Shown one piece after another: positions 24,722-32,675 of a DNA stretch of 64,000 bases (positions are counted from its first letter, which is position 1; each line of letters begins with the position of its first letter). Source of the stretch: Bacteroidales bacterium (GTDB taxonomy: Bacteria; Bacteroidota; Bacteroidia; Bacteroidales; UBA932); the NCBI GenBank assembly GCA_017473705.1, contig JAFUJQ010000029.1:62001-126000 (forward strand), in the 5' to 3' direction. Both the position numbers and the translations under genes were made by a program. Below the pieces are notes generated by a model. It made no database searches. It was not told the DNA's origin and saw nothing but the letters and a program-made list of their open reading frames with translations.

Positions 24722-24729
24722 CAAAGATA
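24722..24729 (-). promoter_or_regulatory. Probable -7 box of the clostripain gene
   Basis: Minus-strand TATCTTTG 20 bases before the start at 24702. Confidence 0.55.
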
Positions 24730-24743
24730 ATAAAAAGAATTGC

Positions 24744-24751
24744 TATATTTG
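24744..24751 (+). promoter_or_regulatory. Probable -7 box of the M49 peptidase gene
   Basis: TATATTTG about 44 bases before the ATG at 24795, back-to-back with the divergent box at 24722. Confidence 0.55.
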
Positions 24752-24794
24752 TAAATTGTCGCATCCAATGTGCAGAATCTTAATTTTAACAAAT

Positions 24795-26795
24795 ATGAAA
24801 CTCATCAGCAGAATGATTACAATCGCAGGCCTGGCCGCAGCCTTGGTCTCTTGTTCAGACAAAGCGGCCGCCGACAAGGACTTCAAGTTCCTGGTCGACG
24901 AATTTGCAGACCTCAAGATCATGAGGTATCAGGTCCCGGGATGGGACGGTCTCACGCTCCAGCAGAAGGAATATGTATACCATCTCGCAGAGGCGGCAAA
25001 ATATGGCCGTGACATCATCTGGATGCAGAACTGCAAGTACAATCTGGAAGTGCGCAAGGTCCTCGAGAACATCCTTGAGAACTACAAGGGAGACCGCACT
25101 TGCGAGAACTGGGCGCAATTCGAGACATACGCCAAGAGAGTGTTCTTCAGCAACGGCATCCATCATCACTACTCAGAGGACAAATTCTTCCCTGAGTGTT
25201 CACAGGAATACTTGCAGAGTCTCATGACAGAAGTCGGAGACGAGGCGAAGTGCGCCGAGCTCCTTCCTGTCATCTTCGATCCGGCAATCTATCCGGCACG
25301 CAAGGATATGCACGCAGAGGACATCGTTGCGGCATCAGCGGTCAACTTCTATGAGAATGTCACTCGCGCAGAAGTGGAGGCACTCTATGCAGCAATGACA
25401 GACCCGTCAGACAAGACTCCGGTCTCATACGGCCTCAACAGTCGCGTCGTAAAGGGCGAGGACGGCAAGGTATATGAGGATGTATATAAGGTAGGCGGAC
25501 TCTATGGCGCCGCTCTCGAGAAGATATGCGCAGAACTTGCCCTTGCAGCAGAAGTTGCAGAGAATGAGACTCAGAAGGCATACATCGCCGACCTCATCGC
25601 ATACTACCAGACAGGAGACCTCAAGCTCTGGGACAAGTACAACATCCAGTGGGTGAACGACACTCTCGGCACAGTGGACTTCGTCAACGGATTCGTAGAG
25701 GACTACAACGACCCTCTCGGACGCAAGGCCACATATGAGGGTCTTGTGAACTTCAAGGACGTCGAGGCATCACGTCGCACTGAGCTCATCAGCGAGAACG
25801 CACAGTGGTTCGAGGACAACTCTCCTGTAGACCCACGTTTCAAGAAGAGTGAGGTGAAGGGTGTGACAGCAAAGGTCATCAATGTTGCTACACTTGCCGG
25901 AGACTGCTACCCTGCAGCCCCTATCGGTATCAACCTTCCAAACGCAGACTGGATCCGCCGCGAGCACGGCTCGAAGTCTGTGACAATAGCAAACCTCACT
26001 GCAGCATACAGCAAGGCAGCCCAGGAGTCCCCAAAGAGCCTTCTTTCAGAGTTCGCATGGGACGAAGCGGAGATCGAGATGGAGAAGAAGTACGGCGGCA
26101 TCACAGGTGACCTCCACACTGACCTCCATGAGTGCCTCGGTCACGGTTCCGGAAAACTCCTTCCTGAGACATCTCCAAATGCTCTCAAGGAGTTCAGCTC
26201 GACTCTCGAGGAGACACGCGCAGACCTCTTCGGTCTTTACTACCTTGCAGACCCTAAGCTCGTCGAGCTCGGCATCCTTCCTGACATGGAGGCATACAAG
26301 GCTCAGTATTCAAGCTACATCCGCAACGGTATCTTCACACAGTTCACAAGAGTCGCACTCGGCAAGAAGAACATGGAGGCCCACATGCAGAACAGAAAGC
26401 TCATCGCTGACTGGTGCTATGAGAAGGGACTCGCTGACAACGTGATCGAGAAGAAGGTACGCGACGGCAAGACATATTTCGTGGTGAACGACTACGAGGC
26501 ACTTCGCGGACTCTTCGCAGAACTCCTCGCCGAGATCCAGAGAATCAAGTCAGAGGGTGACTATGAGGCTGGAAAGGCTCTCGTGATGAAATATGCGGTA
26601 GATATCGATCCGGAGCTCCATAAGGAAGTCCTCGAGCGCTACGCTGCCCTCGGCCTGAAGCCATACGGCGGCTTCCTCAACCCTGAGATCGTCCCTGTAG
26701 AGAAGGGAGGCAAGGTCGTTGACTACAAGATCGAATACCAGGACAGCTACCTTGGCCAGATGCTTCAGTACGGCAAGAAATACTCTACTCTCTAA
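24795..26795 (+). CDS. Dipeptidyl-peptidase III-like M49 zinc peptidase, lipoprotein
   Basis: 666 residues with a lipoprotein signal (MKLISRMITIAGLAAALVSC). The zinc motif HECLGH (His445, Glu446, His450) is the HExxxH form that defines family M49, and the second motif EETRAD starts at about residue 472. DPP III removes dipeptides from the N-terminus of short peptides. Length and both motifs agree with bacterial DPP III. The anchor suggests a periplasmic or surface role in peptide use. The frame begins upstream at 24651, but the start here gives the signal peptide. The recombinase gene follows after 3 bases. Confidence 0.92.
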   Translation: MKLISRMITIAGLAAALVSCSDKAAADKDFKFLVDEFADLKIMRYQVPGWDGLTLQQKEYVYHLAEAAKYGRDIIWMQNCKYNLEVRKVLENILENYKGDRTCENWAQFETYAKRVFFSNGIHHHYSEDKFFPECSQEYLQSLMTEVGDEAKCAELLPVIFDPAIYPARKDMHAEDIVAASAVNFYENVTRAEVEALYAAMTDPSDKTPVSYGLNSRVVKGEDGKVYEDVYKVGGLYGAALEKICAELALAAEVAENETQKAYIADLIAYYQTGDLKLWDKYNIQWVNDTLGTVDFVNGFVEDYNDPLGRKATYEGLVNFKDVEASRRTELISENAQWFEDNSPVDPRFKKSEVKGVTAKVINVATLAGDCYPAAPIGINLPNADWIRREHGSKSVTIANLTAAYSKAAQESPKSLLSEFAWDEAEIEMEKKYGGITGDLHTDLHECLGHGSGKLLPETSPNALKEFSSTLEETRADLFGLYYLADPKLVELGILPDMEAYKAQYSSYIRNGIFTQFTRVALGKKNMEAHMQNRKLIADWCYEKGLADNVIEKKVRDGKTYFVVNDYEALRGLFAELLAEIQRIKSEGDYEAGKALVMKYAVDIDPELHKEVLERYAALGLKPYGGFLNPEIVPVEKGGKVVDYKIEYQDSYLGQMLQYGKKYSTL

Positions 26796-26798
26796 CCG

Positions 26799-27656
26799 AT
26801 GCTGAAGGACTACAACAGGTATCTTCGTATAGAACGTGCGATGTCACAGAACACTGTGGCATCGTATTGTTCTGATGTGGAGAAGTTCCTTGAACACTAC
26901 AAGGGGCGAGTCGAAGATGCCGGTCCGGATGATATAGAGAATTACATTCTATCTCGCCCATGGCTTTCTGAGAGGTCTCAGGCCAGGCTCCTGTCGTCGC
27001 TACGTTCCTTCTTCGACTGGGTCGTGGAGGAAGGCATGATGACCGACAACCCGTGCGACCGCGTGGACGCCCCGAAACTGGGCCGATACCTTCCAGCAGT
27101 CCTGTCTGAGGAAGAAGTGACCGCCATCATCAATTCCGTCGACACCTCCACATGGCAGGGCAAGCGCAACAGGGCCATATTGGAAGTCATGTACGGCTGC
27201 GGCCTGCGAGTGTCGGAAGTCAAGGACCTGCGGATATCCTGCCTTTTCCTGAAGGAAGGATTCATAAGGGTGATCGGAAAAGGCAACAAGGAAAGGCTCA
27301 TACCTATGGGAGATCCCGCCAAAGAGGCGATTGAAGCATATATGGAATATCGCCCGCTGCCTGCAGACAGGGGCTCTGACGACATCCTGTTCCTGAGCAG
27401 GTTCGGCAAGGCCATCAGCAGGGTGTCCTTGTTCAAGATCGTGCGGACGCAGGCGCTCACGGCAGGAGTGACCAAGGAGATATCTCCACATACATTCAGA
27501 CACTCTTTTGCGACTCATCTCATTGAGCACGGAGCCGACCTCAGAGGCGTCCAGGAGATGCTAGGCCACGAGAATATCGCCACAACTGAAATATATACCC
27601 ATGTGGACAGCAGCAAGTGGCAGGCCGAGATCATCAAACATCATCCGAGAAAATGA
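26799..27656 (+). CDS. XerC/XerD-type tyrosine recombinase
   Basis: 285 residues with the complete catalytic set of tyrosine recombinases: Arg137 in GCGLRVSEVKDL, Lys161 in VIGKGNKERL, His231 and Arg234 in SPHTFRHSFATHL, His257 in MLGHENI, and nucleophile Tyr266 in TTEIYTHVD. The N-terminal SAM-like domain (LKDYNRYLRIERAMSQNTVASY) is standard. Size and housekeeping context favour the chromosome-dimer-resolving Xer protein (XerD-like) over a phage integrase. It is immediately downstream of the M49 gene and probably cotranscribed. Confidence 0.9.
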   Translation: MLKDYNRYLRIERAMSQNTVASYCSDVEKFLEHYKGRVEDAGPDDIENYILSRPWLSERSQARLLSSLRSFFDWVVEEGMMTDNPCDRVDAPKLGRYLPAVLSEEEVTAIINSVDTSTWQGKRNRAILEVMYGCGLRVSEVKDLRISCLFLKEGFIRVIGKGNKERLIPMGDPAKEAIEAYMEYRPLPADRGSDDILFLSRFGKAISRVSLFKIVRTQALTAGVTKEISPHTFRHSFATHLIEHGADLRGVQEMLGHENIATTEIYTHVDSSKWQAEIIKHHPRK

Positions 27657-27657
27657 T

Positions 27658-27665
27658 TATCTTTG
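27658..27665 (+). promoter_or_regulatory. Probable -7 box for the FKBP gene
   Basis: TATCTTTG directly after the recombinase stop codon, 31 bases before the FKBP start. Confidence 0.55.
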
Positions 27666-27695
27666 CACACTTTATAATTTAAAACACACGACAAA

Positions 27696-28301
27696 ATGGA
27701 TAAGAACAGTTACGCACTGGGCATGAGCATCGCCCACAACATGCTTTCGTCAGGCATAAAGACAATCGAGTTCGACGACTTCGCAGCAGGTGTGAAGGCA
27801 GTCCTCACAGGCGCCGAGCCAGCAGTTTCATTCCAGGAGGCAGGTCAGCTCCTCGACAAGTATTTCGCAGAGCTTGAAGCTGAGCAGAAGGCTCAGGCAG
27901 ATGCCATGAGCGCAGCGCTCCGCGAGGAGGGCGAGGCGTTCCTCAAGGCGAATGCAGAGAAGGAAGGCGTAGTAGTTCTCCCGAGCGGTCTCCAGTACAA
28001 GGTGATCACTGAGGGAACCGGCAGGAAGCCTTCAGCTACCTCACAGGTGAAGTGCCATTATGAAGGAACATTCCTCAACGGAGCGAAGTTCGACAGCTCA
28101 TACGACCGCAACGCTCCTGCAACATTCGGTCTCAACCAGGTGATCCCGGGATGGACAGAGGGCGTACAGCTCATGTCAGAGGGCTCGAAGTATGAATTCT
28201 ACATCCCATACAACCTCGCATACGGCGAGCATGGAGCACCAGGTGCGATCCCTCCATATGCAACACTCAAGTTCGTCGTTGAACTTATCGAAGTTCTCTA
28301 A
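27696..28301 (+). CDS. FKBP-type peptidyl-prolyl isomerase
   Basis: 201 residues without a signal peptide. The N-terminal half is the helical FKBP_N dimerisation region (MDKNSYALGMSIAHNML), and residues about 95-201 form the FKBP domain, with VLPSGLQYKVITEGTGRKP, VKCHYEGTFLNGAKFDSSYD, VIPGWTEGVQLM and FYIPYNLAYGEHG. It would speed proline isomerisation during folding, like E. coli FklB. The stop codon is followed after one base by a truncated repeat (28303-28329). Confidence 0.92.
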   Translation: MDKNSYALGMSIAHNMLSSGIKTIEFDDFAAGVKAVLTGAEPAVSFQEAGQLLDKYFAELEAEQKAQADAMSAALREEGEAFLKANAEKEGVVVLPSGLQYKVITEGTGRKPSATSQVKCHYEGTFLNGAKFDSSYDRNAPATFGLNQVIPGWTEGVQLMSEGSKYEFYIPYNLAYGEHGAPGAIPPYATLKFVVELIEVL

Positions 28302-28302
28302 T

Positions 28303-28329
28303 TGTCACTTCGACCGCAGTGGAGAAATC
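28303..28329 (+). repeat. Short-form repeat class A between FKBP and pnuC genes
   Basis: TGTCACTTCGACCGCAGTGG and the following AGAAATC match the class A repeats at 42822, 49120 and 52068 but lack the central AGCGAAGCG part. The GTG start codon of pnuC (28319) is within it. Confidence 0.7.
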
Positions 28330-28915
28330 AATCCTTGAAATATTCACCCTGATAACAGGACTGATATACATCATCCTGGAGATCCGCCAGAAAAACTTCA
28401 TGTGGGTGCTGGGCATCATGACCAGCCTGGCATCCATGCTGGTATTCTTCCGGCAGGGCCTCTATGCTTCATTCGGGTTGAACACCTACTACCTCGTCAC
28501 AGCCTTCATAGGGCTGTGGCAATGGGGTAAGGACAAGGGCAAGCTGCCAGAGGAGAGCAGCGGAAACATACACCTCAACCGCCTGACCTGGCCCGTTGTT
28601 GCAGTCAGCGTAATCATAGCCATAGCAGGAATCCTCGCCCTCACATGGGGTATGAGCATCCTGTCCGAAGCCGGATTCAAGGAAAACCCGATGTCGTTCC
28701 TGGACGCCTCTGTGGCAGTTTTAAGCGCCATAGCGACCTGGTGGCTCGTAAGGTCATACCTTGAGCAGTGGTGGCTGTGGATCGCAGCAAACACATTGAG
28801 CGTAATCCTGTGCGTCACCCAGGAGATGTGGTGGATGACAGGTCTCTATGCGGCATACACACTTGCTGCATTCATAGGATACAGACATTGGAAGAAATCA
28901 GGAGTAGTCATATGA
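28319..28915 (+). CDS. pnuC: Nicotinamide riboside transporter PnuC
   Basis: 198-residue membrane protein with seven predicted helices, a facilitative importer of nicotinamide riboside for NAD synthesis. Family features are the opening ILEIFTLITGLIYIILEIRQ, MWVLGIMTSLAS, TYYLVTAFIGLWQWGKDKG and WIAANTLSVILCVTQEMW. The only suitable start is GTG at 28319, and the first codons (VEKS) come from a class A repeat. It overlaps the following kinase gene by 4 bases (ATGA), so the two are translationally coupled. PnuC partners are often kinases, but the next gene is of the BadF type, not NadR. Confidence 0.9.
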   Translation: MEKSILEIFTLITGLIYIILEIRQKNFMWVLGIMTSLASMLVFFRQGLYASFGLNTYYLVTAFIGLWQWGKDKGKLPEESSGNIHLNRLTWPVVAVSVIIAIAGILALTWGMSILSEAGFKENPMSFLDASVAVLSAIATWWLVRSYLEQWWLWIAANTLSVILCVTQEMWWMTGLYAAYTLAAFIGYRHWKKSGVVI

Positions 28916-29775
28916 TTCTGATAGTAGAGAGCGGAGCCACCAAGACCGCGTGGCGCGCGATATGTCCCGACGGAAGCGTGCGGGAGGCGCAGACGGCCGG
29001 ACTCAGTCCGACCTGCCTGGACCTGGAACACACCAGGACCATAGTCCGTGCCGCCATCCCGCAGCTGAACCCGGAGGGGGCGAGAATCAGAAGCATACAC
29101 TTCTATGGAGCAGGACTCGTTTCGCCCGAATCGGCAGCTCCTGTCGAAGACGCCCTCCTGATGTGGTGTCCTTTCGCCCGGATCGAGTTCCATTCCGACA
29201 TCCTCGCGGCGGCGAGGGCTCTTTTCGGCAACGGAAGCGGAGTGGCTGGCATCATGGGCACAGGTTCCAACAGCTGTCTGTATGAGAACGGCAGCGTCAC
29301 ATGGAACATCCGCCCTGGCGGATACATATTGGGAGACGAAGGAAGCGGAGTGGCCCTCGGAAGGGCATTCCTGGCCGACCTTGTCAAGGGTATGATCCCT
29401 GCATATGTCAAGGAGGACTTCGACAGGGAGTTCGGACTGGACTACAGTCAGATAGTACGCAAGGTATATAAGGAGCAGGCCGCATCGGCATTCATGGCAT
29501 CCCTGGCACCCTTTATTTTGAAACACAAGGAGAACGGACACATCAGGATGCTGATCGATGAATGCCTTGAAGCATTCGTCAAGAGGACGCTTGCCAGATA
29601 TGCCGACAAAGCTTCAGATCCTGCCGCAGCCAGACGCATAGGCATAGCAGGCTCGTTCGGATGCGCATGTGAAGACATGCTCAGAAACATAGGCTCGTCA
29701 TACGGGCTCGAATTCGTGAAATTCATAAAGTCACCGATTGACGAACTCGTAAAATACCACAGGAATGGCATTTAA
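28912..29775 (+). CDS. BadF/BadG/BcrA/BcrD-type kinase (N-acetylglucosamine kinase-like)
   Basis: 287-residue ASKHA-fold protein. ATP-binding motifs are MILIVESGATKTAWRAI (phosphate 1), GNGSGVAGIMGTGSNSCLY (phosphate 2) and IGIAGSFGCACEDML (adenosine). PGGYILGDEGSGVALGR is typical of the eukaryotic-like N-acetylglucosamine kinase branch, so phosphorylation of an amino sugar is most likely. No cysteine motif of the BadF activases is present. It overlaps pnuC by 4 bases and recR by 11. Confidence 0.8.
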   Translation: MILIVESGATKTAWRAICPDGSVREAQTAGLSPTCLDLEHTRTIVRAAIPQLNPEGARIRSIHFYGAGLVSPESAAPVEDALLMWCPFARIEFHSDILAAARALFGNGSGVAGIMGTGSNSCLYENGSVTWNIRPGGYILGDEGSGVALGRAFLADLVKGMIPAYVKEDFDREFGLDYSQIVRKVYKEQAASAFMASLAPFILKHKENGHIRMLIDECLEAFVKRTLARYADKASDPAAARRIGIAGSFGCACEDMLRNIGSSYGLEFVKFIKSPIDELVKYHRNGI

Positions 29776-30376
29776 GGAAAACTACCCCTCAAAACTGCTC
29801 GAAGAGGCAGTGGACGCGATCAGTACACTGCCCGGCATAGGACGTCGCAGCGCCCTGCGCCTCGCCCTGCACCTGCTGAAGCAGCCGCAGGAGAACGTGC
29901 ACCACTTCGCCAGCGCGGTCAAGAACCTGCGTGACGAGGTGAAATACTGCCGTACCTGCAGGATGATAGCGGACGACGAGACATGCTCGATATGCGCAGA
30001 CCGCTCCCGCGACAGCAAGACCATCTGCGTCGTGGAAAGCGTCAGGGACGTGATGAGCATCGAGAACACAGGACAATATCATGGAGTATACCATGTCCTC
30101 GGAGGCATCATCTCCCCTATCAACGGCATAGGTCCGTCAGACCTTACGATCAGGGAACTGGTCGAGAGAGTTCCGGAGGCAGACGAAGTCATCCTGGCCC
30201 TGAGCGGAGATGTGGAAGGAGAGACGACTGCTTTCTATATCTACAGACAGATCGCACAGTACGGAGTCAAAGTTTCTTCGCTTGCACGAGGCCTTGGATT
30301 CGGCGACGACCTCGAATATGCAGACGAACTCACACTGGGACGCTCCATCATCAACAGACAGATATTCAAGCCTTAA
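29765..30376 (+). CDS. recR: Recombination protein RecR
   Basis: 203-residue RecFOR component that loads RecA at gaps. The helix-hairpin-helix (AISTLPGIGRRSALRLALHL), the four-cysteine zinc finger (CRTCRMIADDETCSIC) and the Toprim domain (ICVVESVRDVMSIENTGQY) with the C-terminal LARGLGFGDDLEYADELTL are all present. The gene starts inside the end of the kinase gene, so it is the third member of a coupled pnuC-kinase-recR operon. Confidence 0.96.
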   Translation: MAFKENYPSKLLEEAVDAISTLPGIGRRSALRLALHLLKQPQENVHHFASAVKNLRDEVKYCRTCRMIADDETCSICADRSRDSKTICVVESVRDVMSIENTGQYHGVYHVLGGIISPINGIGPSDLTIRELVERVPEADEVILALSGDVEGETTAFYIYRQIAQYGVKVSSLARGLGFGDDLEYADELTLGRSIINRQIFKP

Positions 30377-30377
30377 A

Positions 30378-30409
30378 TTTGGAGTTTTGATATATAATTG
30401 ATACATTTG
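30378..30409 (+). promoter_or_regulatory. Promoter of the CorA-type transporter gene
   Basis: TTTG at 30378-30381 and TACATTTG at 30402-30409 are separated by 20 bases, a full match to the Bacteroidetes housekeeping promoter. Confidence 0.75.
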
Positions 30410-30410
30410 T

Positions 30411-30478
30411 AGGCTTGTGTATTAAAGACACAGGCCTGTTTCGTGTAATATGAACTCGTTCCGACGACTGGGCCGGAA
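30411..30478 (+). promoter_or_regulatory. Two-hairpin leader before the CorA-type gene
   Basis: AGGCTTGTGT (30411-30420) pairs with ACACAGGCCT (30428-30437) with one wobble; a second small hairpin, GTTCCG/CGGAAC, lies at about 30458-30479. The first could start at the very 5' end of the mRNA. It does not match a riboswitch I know. Confidence 0.4.
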
Positions 30479-30495
30479 CTTAAAACGGACGAGGT

Positions 30496-31446
30496 ATGAT
30501 TGAGATCTTCTACAAGAAAGACGGACAGATGATGGTTTCCCAGTCGGAAGCTGACTTCGTAACAATTCCATACGACGATGTTATCTGGATTGACCTTTTC
30601 TCGCCTTCAGGCGAAGAGAAGAGGGCTGTCGAGCAGTTTCTCGGAACCACGATCCAGAACCGAGCCCAGGCGGAGGAGATCGAGATTTCATCACGTTTCT
30701 CAGAGACAGAGCAGGCTATCTTCGCAAACACCAGCTTCCTCATCCCTGGTCCGGAAGAGTATAACGAGGAGACCGTTTCGTTCATACTTACAGACAACAT
30801 CCTGACGACATTGCGCGAATGTCCGCTGCGAAGCTTCACGGACCTTCAGCGCAGGCTCCTCGCCTTCCCAAAGATGTATCATTCGGGCCATATCGCTTTC
30901 CTGAGCATCCTGGAGCAGCGTATCGACCTTGATGCCGACATGGTGGAGCTCGTGTCCAAGGAGATCAATCAGTACAACAAGAAGGTAAGTCTGGGAGAAG
31001 ACATCAGCGAGGAATTCCTCGTTGACCTCAACCAGCTGCAGGACAACACGATGCTCATCCGTGAGAACATCGTCGACAAGCAGAGGGTAATCTCAAGCAT
31101 CCTCAAGAGTGCGAAATACCCTAAGGAATACCATCAGAGACTCAACGTCCTCCTCAAGGACATCTCGTCCCTGATCAACCACACCAACTTCAGCTTCGAG
31201 CGTCTGGAATATCTGCAGAACACAGTATTAGGTATCATCAGCCTCGATCAGAACAAAATCATGAAGGTGTTCACCCTCGTATCCCTCATGCTCATGCCTC
31301 CGACCCTCATTGCGAGTTTCTTCGGAATGAACGTAAGGTTCGGCTGGATCGGGACATCATGCTGGTCATGGATCATAGCGCTCGCCTTGATGGCCACATC
31401 CACATTGGTCATCTTCTGGATCTTCAAGAGAAGAAACATGTTCTGA
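30496..31446 (+). CDS. CorA-family magnesium/divalent-metal transporter
   Basis: 316 residues. The long cytoplasmic alpha/beta and helical part ends in two C-terminal membrane helices; the signature GMN lies at 277-279 in SFFGMNVRFGW after the first helix (VSLMLMPPTLIA). It would form a pentameric Mg2+ (or Co2+/Ni2+) channel in the inner membrane. Acidic residues in the periplasmic loop are few compared with E. coli CorA, so ion choice is uncertain. Confidence 0.88.
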   Translation: MIEIFYKKDGQMMVSQSEADFVTIPYDDVIWIDLFSPSGEEKRAVEQFLGTTIQNRAQAEEIEISSRFSETEQAIFANTSFLIPGPEEYNEETVSFILTDNILTTLRECPLRSFTDLQRRLLAFPKMYHSGHIAFLSILEQRIDLDADMVELVSKEINQYNKKVSLGEDISEEFLVDLNQLQDNTMLIRENIVDKQRVISSILKSAKYPKEYHQRLNVLLKDISSLINHTNFSFERLEYLQNTVLGIISLDQNKIMKVFTLVSLMLMPPTLIASFFGMNVRFGWIGTSCWSWIIALALMATSTLVIFWIFKRRNMF

Positions 31447-31471
31447 CAGGACAATCAGAGACAAAATAAAA

Positions 31472-31508
31472 TAAGGGGCTGCAAACATCACTGCTTGTCA
31501 GCCCCTTA
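31472..31508 (+). terminator. Hairpin after the CorA-type gene
   Basis: TAAGGGGCTG (31472-31481) pairs with CAGCCCCTTA (31499-31508) around a 17-base loop. There is no long T run, so it may be a weak terminator or an mRNA-end stabiliser. Confidence 0.6.
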
Positions 31509-31584
31509 AACGTGTACTAAAACCTAAACCTGATACAAAGATGCAAAGATGTTTTGAAACGTTGCAAGTATTTTTAAGAAAAAA

Positions 31585-31606
31585 CGATTTTTTTGCACAA
31601 AAATCG
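31585..31606 (-). terminator. Intrinsic terminator of the PCMD gene
   Basis: CGATTTTT (31585-31592) pairs with AAAAATCG (31599-31606). On the minus strand the stem is followed by TTTTTTC, 23 bases past the stop codon. Confidence 0.75.
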
Positions 31607-31628
31607 CTTTTAAAATATAAATACTGAT

Positions 31629-32606
31629 TTACATCACGATTTTTACATTATCCAGCCACACCGTATTTCCGACTCCGCCATAAAAGGCCTTGCCGCAGCT
31701 TGAGATGACATGCAGGAGCAGATGAGTCGGCTCTGTCCCGGGTTCCGCCCAGCCATCTTCCTGGATTATGACATTCTTTCCTTTGCTGTTCATTGCATGA
31801 TATGCTGTTTCAGGATCGTTCTTGAGTCCCATGTAATCCTCATAGAACGGTTGTCCTGTGATGTCTCCATATACGAGAGGGATTTCATATCCGTTGATCC
31901 ATTCAGGAATGTCTTCCGACAGTCTTCTTATGCCGGTGGCAACTCTGAGAGCATGCACATTTCCATCTTCGTCCTCCCATCTCTTCTGGAGCATGAAGGT
32001 GATCTCGGCATAATCGGGATATCCCATAGGCTTGAGTTTCGAGAATCCTGTTCCGCGGATAACTTCATGGCCGACATCAGCCTTGACATCCATCCTCAAT
32101 GCCTTTGGAAATCCTGTGAACGGCACTCCATAAAGCACTTTCGACATCGGGTCCTTGGTTGTGGTGATCGGTTCTGGCAATACTCCGACAAGCATCGCAC
32201 CCTGACATGTAACATCCATGTTGATTACGCCCAGGGCCTTCACTTCCTCTATATGAGTCTCAATCCTGCAGCAATATCCGTCTCCCCTCCTCTCAGGGAA
32301 TACAGTATTGTTTGTCTTGACGACTCCCGCCACGATGGCAAGAACATTATTGGTTCTCCATATGTATCCTTCCGGTGCCGTGAAAGGTGTCTTTCCCGTG
32401 AAAACGGTCTCCTGATCTCCGTAGAATTCATAAAGGTATTCAGTCGCGCCCCCGATAAGACCAGACTCCTTCACTTCCCTCCTGTTCCAGCTGTCAAACG
32501 TTCCATATGCATTGATGGCATCCACAACCGACTGCTGGGCATGAACATTGCCCGTGAATGCCATTGCCGCAAGGAGCGGCAACACGATAAATCTTGCTCG
32601 TCTCAT
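31629..32606 (-). CDS. Secreted PCMD-type (putative carbohydrate metabolism) protein
   Basis: 325 residues with a signal peptide (MRRARFIVLPLLAAMAFTGNVHA). The mature protein begins with a YGTFDSWNRREVKESGLIGG-like start, contains RGDGYCCRIETH and VLYGVPFTGFPKALRMDVKAD, and ends VISSCGKAFYGGVGNTVWLD followed by NVKIVM. This layout is that of PF13201 (PCMD) proteins, galactose-binding-like beta-sandwiches found on Bacteroidetes surfaces. No catalytic residues can be assigned. It is alone on its strand, divergent from the M6 protease gene. Confidence 0.65.
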   Translation of the reverse strand: MRRARFIVLPLLAAMAFTGNVHAQQSVVDAINAYGTFDSWNRREVKESGLIGGATEYLYEFYGDQETVFTGKTPFTAPEGYIWRTNNVLAIVAGVVKTNNTVFPERRGDGYCCRIETHIEEVKALGVINMDVTCQGAMLVGVLPEPITTTKDPMSKVLYGVPFTGFPKALRMDVKADVGHEVIRGTGFSKLKPMGYPDYAEITFMLQKRWEDEDGNVHALRVATGIRRLSEDIPEWINGYEIPLVYGDITGQPFYEDYMGLKNDPETAYHAMNSKGKNVIIQEDGWAEPGTEPTHLLLHVISSCGKAFYGGVGNTVWLDNVKIVM

Positions 32607-32635
32607 AAAAAATGGTTAAATATGCAATTCGTTTG

Positions 32636-32643
32636 CAAATATA
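32636..32643 (-). promoter_or_regulatory. Probable -7 box for the PCMD gene
   Basis: Minus-strand TATATTTG 30 bases before the start at 32606. Confidence 0.55.
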
Positions 32644-32675
32644 GGAAGCATTTGGCAAAGACAGACCCGGAAGCT

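Noticed and set aside
26799..27656. Phage or transposon integrase
   Set aside because: Size, motif set and housekeeping neighbours fit a Xer-type recombinase; no attachment repeats or phage genes nearby.
31710..32675. Long in-frame extension upstream of the M6 protease
   Set aside because: It lies antisense to the PCMD gene, has unlikely composition, and would bury the clear signal peptide at 32676.
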